This document shows, one piece after another, positions 5,960 to 6,858 of a stretch of 6,858 nucleotides of DNA; within the stretch, counting starts at the first letter, position 1, and every line of letters starts with the position of its first letter. A program made the position numbers and the translations under genes. Source of the DNA: Acidimicrobiia bacterium (GTDB lineage: Bacteria; Actinomycetota; Acidimicrobiia; Acidimicrobiales; Ilumatobacteraceae). The stretch spans positions 1-6,858 of the forward strand of contig JAUHYJ010000200.1 in NCBI GenBank assembly GCA_030425785.1, in the 5' to 3' direction. The notes under the pieces were generated by a model that saw only the letters and a list, made by a program, of their open reading frames with translations, made no database searches and had not been told where the DNA came from.

Positions 5960-6858
5960 TCAGGCGCCCGGCAGGTCGATCCAGAACCGGCTGCCGGACC
6001 CGACCTCGCTCTCGAGGCCGATCGAGCCGCCCATCAGCTCGACGATCTGCTTCGTGATCGACAGCCCGATCCCGGTTCCTTCGATCTCACCCCGCTCGGC
6101 GCCGAGGCGGTCGGAGGGCTCGAAGATCCGGGCGGCGAGCTCGGGCTCGATGCCGGGGCCGGTGTCGTCGATCGAGATCCGGACCGTGCCCCCGGCCTGG
6201 GATGTCACCTCGACGCAGACCGCGCCTCCGACGACGTTGTACTTCACGGCGTTCGAGAGCAGGTTGAGCAGCGCCTGACGCAACCGGACGAGATCGGCGA
6301 CGACCGTCGTCGAGCCGGCGTCGTGCACGTCGACGATGATCTCGCGCCGGGCGGCGATGCCGTCGACCAGCCGGACGCACTCGGCGACGACCGGACCCAC
6401 CGCGACCGCCGCGAGGTCGAGATCGATCGCACCGGTCTCGATCCGGGCGAGGTCGAGCACGTCGGTGATCAGGGCGAGGAGGTGCCGGCCGGCCCCGGTG
6501 ATGAAGCGCACCCGCTCCTGCTGCGGTGCGGTCAACGGGTCGTCTGCGTCGGCCTCGAGCAGTTCGGCGAAGCCCAGGATCGCGTTCAGCGGGGTCCGCA
6601 GCTCGTGGCTCATCGTCGACAGGAACTCCGACTTGGCGCGACTCGCCTCCTGGGCACGCCGCTCGGCGGCGACGAGCTCCCGGTTCGCCCGCTTCAGCTC
6701 GGAGACATCGGTCCACAGACCGATCGAGCCGACGTGCGTGCCATCGTCGTCGTAGATGGGTGCCGGGCTGTTGATGCAGGTGACACCGGAACCGTCGGGG
6801 CGCAGGAGCGTGATCTCGTACGGCTCGACGAGGCCCTGGCGGCGCCGCTCGAGCTGAT
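5960..6858 (-). CDS. PAS-containing sensor histidine kinase, 5' end outside window
   Basis: The C-terminal 298 residues of a sensor kinase that autophosphorylates on His and passes the phosphate to a response regulator. Visible residue 1 is encoded at 6856. Residues 1-55 are the end of a PAS sensor domain (YEITLLRPDGS, then PIYDDDGTHVGSIGLWTDVSE). A short coiled linker at 53-75 follows. HisKA starts at about 76, with H-box FLSTMSHELRTPLNAILGF and phospho-acceptor H84. The HATPase domain has N-box LLNLLSNAVKYN (196-207), G1 DDTGPGI (230-236), F-box FEPSDRL (245-251) and G2 GTGIGLS (260-266). The second Phe of the usual FxPF F-box is Ser (S248). No receiver or HPt domain follows, and no membrane segment is seen in this part. 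The real start lies beyond the window; the internal ATG at 6613 is inside the H-box and is not a start. No response regulator is in view. Confidence 0.93.
   Translation of the reverse strand, partial: QLERRRQGLVEPYEITLLRPDGSGVTCINSPAPIYDDDGTHVGSIGLWTDVSELKRANRELVAAERRAQEASRAKSEFLSTMSHELRTPLNAILGFAELLEADADDPLTAPQQERVRFITGAGRHLLALITDVLDLARIETGAIDLDLAAVAVGPVVAECVRLVDGIAARREIIVDVHDAGSTTVVADLVRLRQALLNLLSNAVKYNVVGGAVCVEVTSQAGGTVRISIDDTGPGIEPELAARIFEPSDRLGAERGEIEGTGIGLSITKQIVELMGGSIGLESEVGSGSRFWIDLPGA

Overview
This is a high-G+C stretch in which every supportable gene lies on the minus strand. Codons end almost always in G or C, and GTG starts are frequent. Together with Tat-plus-lipobox signal peptides followed by Asp runs, this suggests an actinobacterium. 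An Acidimicrobiia/Ilumatobacter-like source is my guess from style only. There is no mobile element, RNA gene or CRISPR array.

Reading in the direction of transcription (right to left), the layout is as follows. (1) 6858-5960 is the 3' part of a PAS-containing sensor histidine kinase, cut by the window edge. (2) 5867-2740 is a tightly packed operon: a PhnC-type ATPase, two tandem PhnE-type permeases and a HAD phosphatase of the NT5C/5'-deoxynucleotidase type. Its junctions are a 4-base GTGA overlap, a second 4-base GTGA overlap and a 1-base gap. No PhnD-type binding protein is present in the window. (3) 2739-2602 is a compact intergenic region in which a hairpin terminator for the phosphatase gene runs straight into the promoter of the next unit, with a 10-bp palindrome over the -35 box. 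(4) 2601-832 and 724-1 are a family-5 (DppA/OppA) lipoprotein and the start of a DppB-type permease, the first two genes of a peptide/opine/nickel-type ABC importer that continues off the left edge.

Functionally, the middle operon looks like an importer of a small phosphorus compound (phosphonate, phosphite or a phosphate ester). It is coupled to a cytoplasmic phosphatase that could process the imported molecule. The left unit is an independent oligopeptide-type importer. The kinase may or may not regulate either; no response regulator is visible. The most interesting point is the PhnC-PhnE-PhnE-NT5C arrangement without its binding protein. The genes themselves belong to known families, and I see no clear evidence of an entirely new system.
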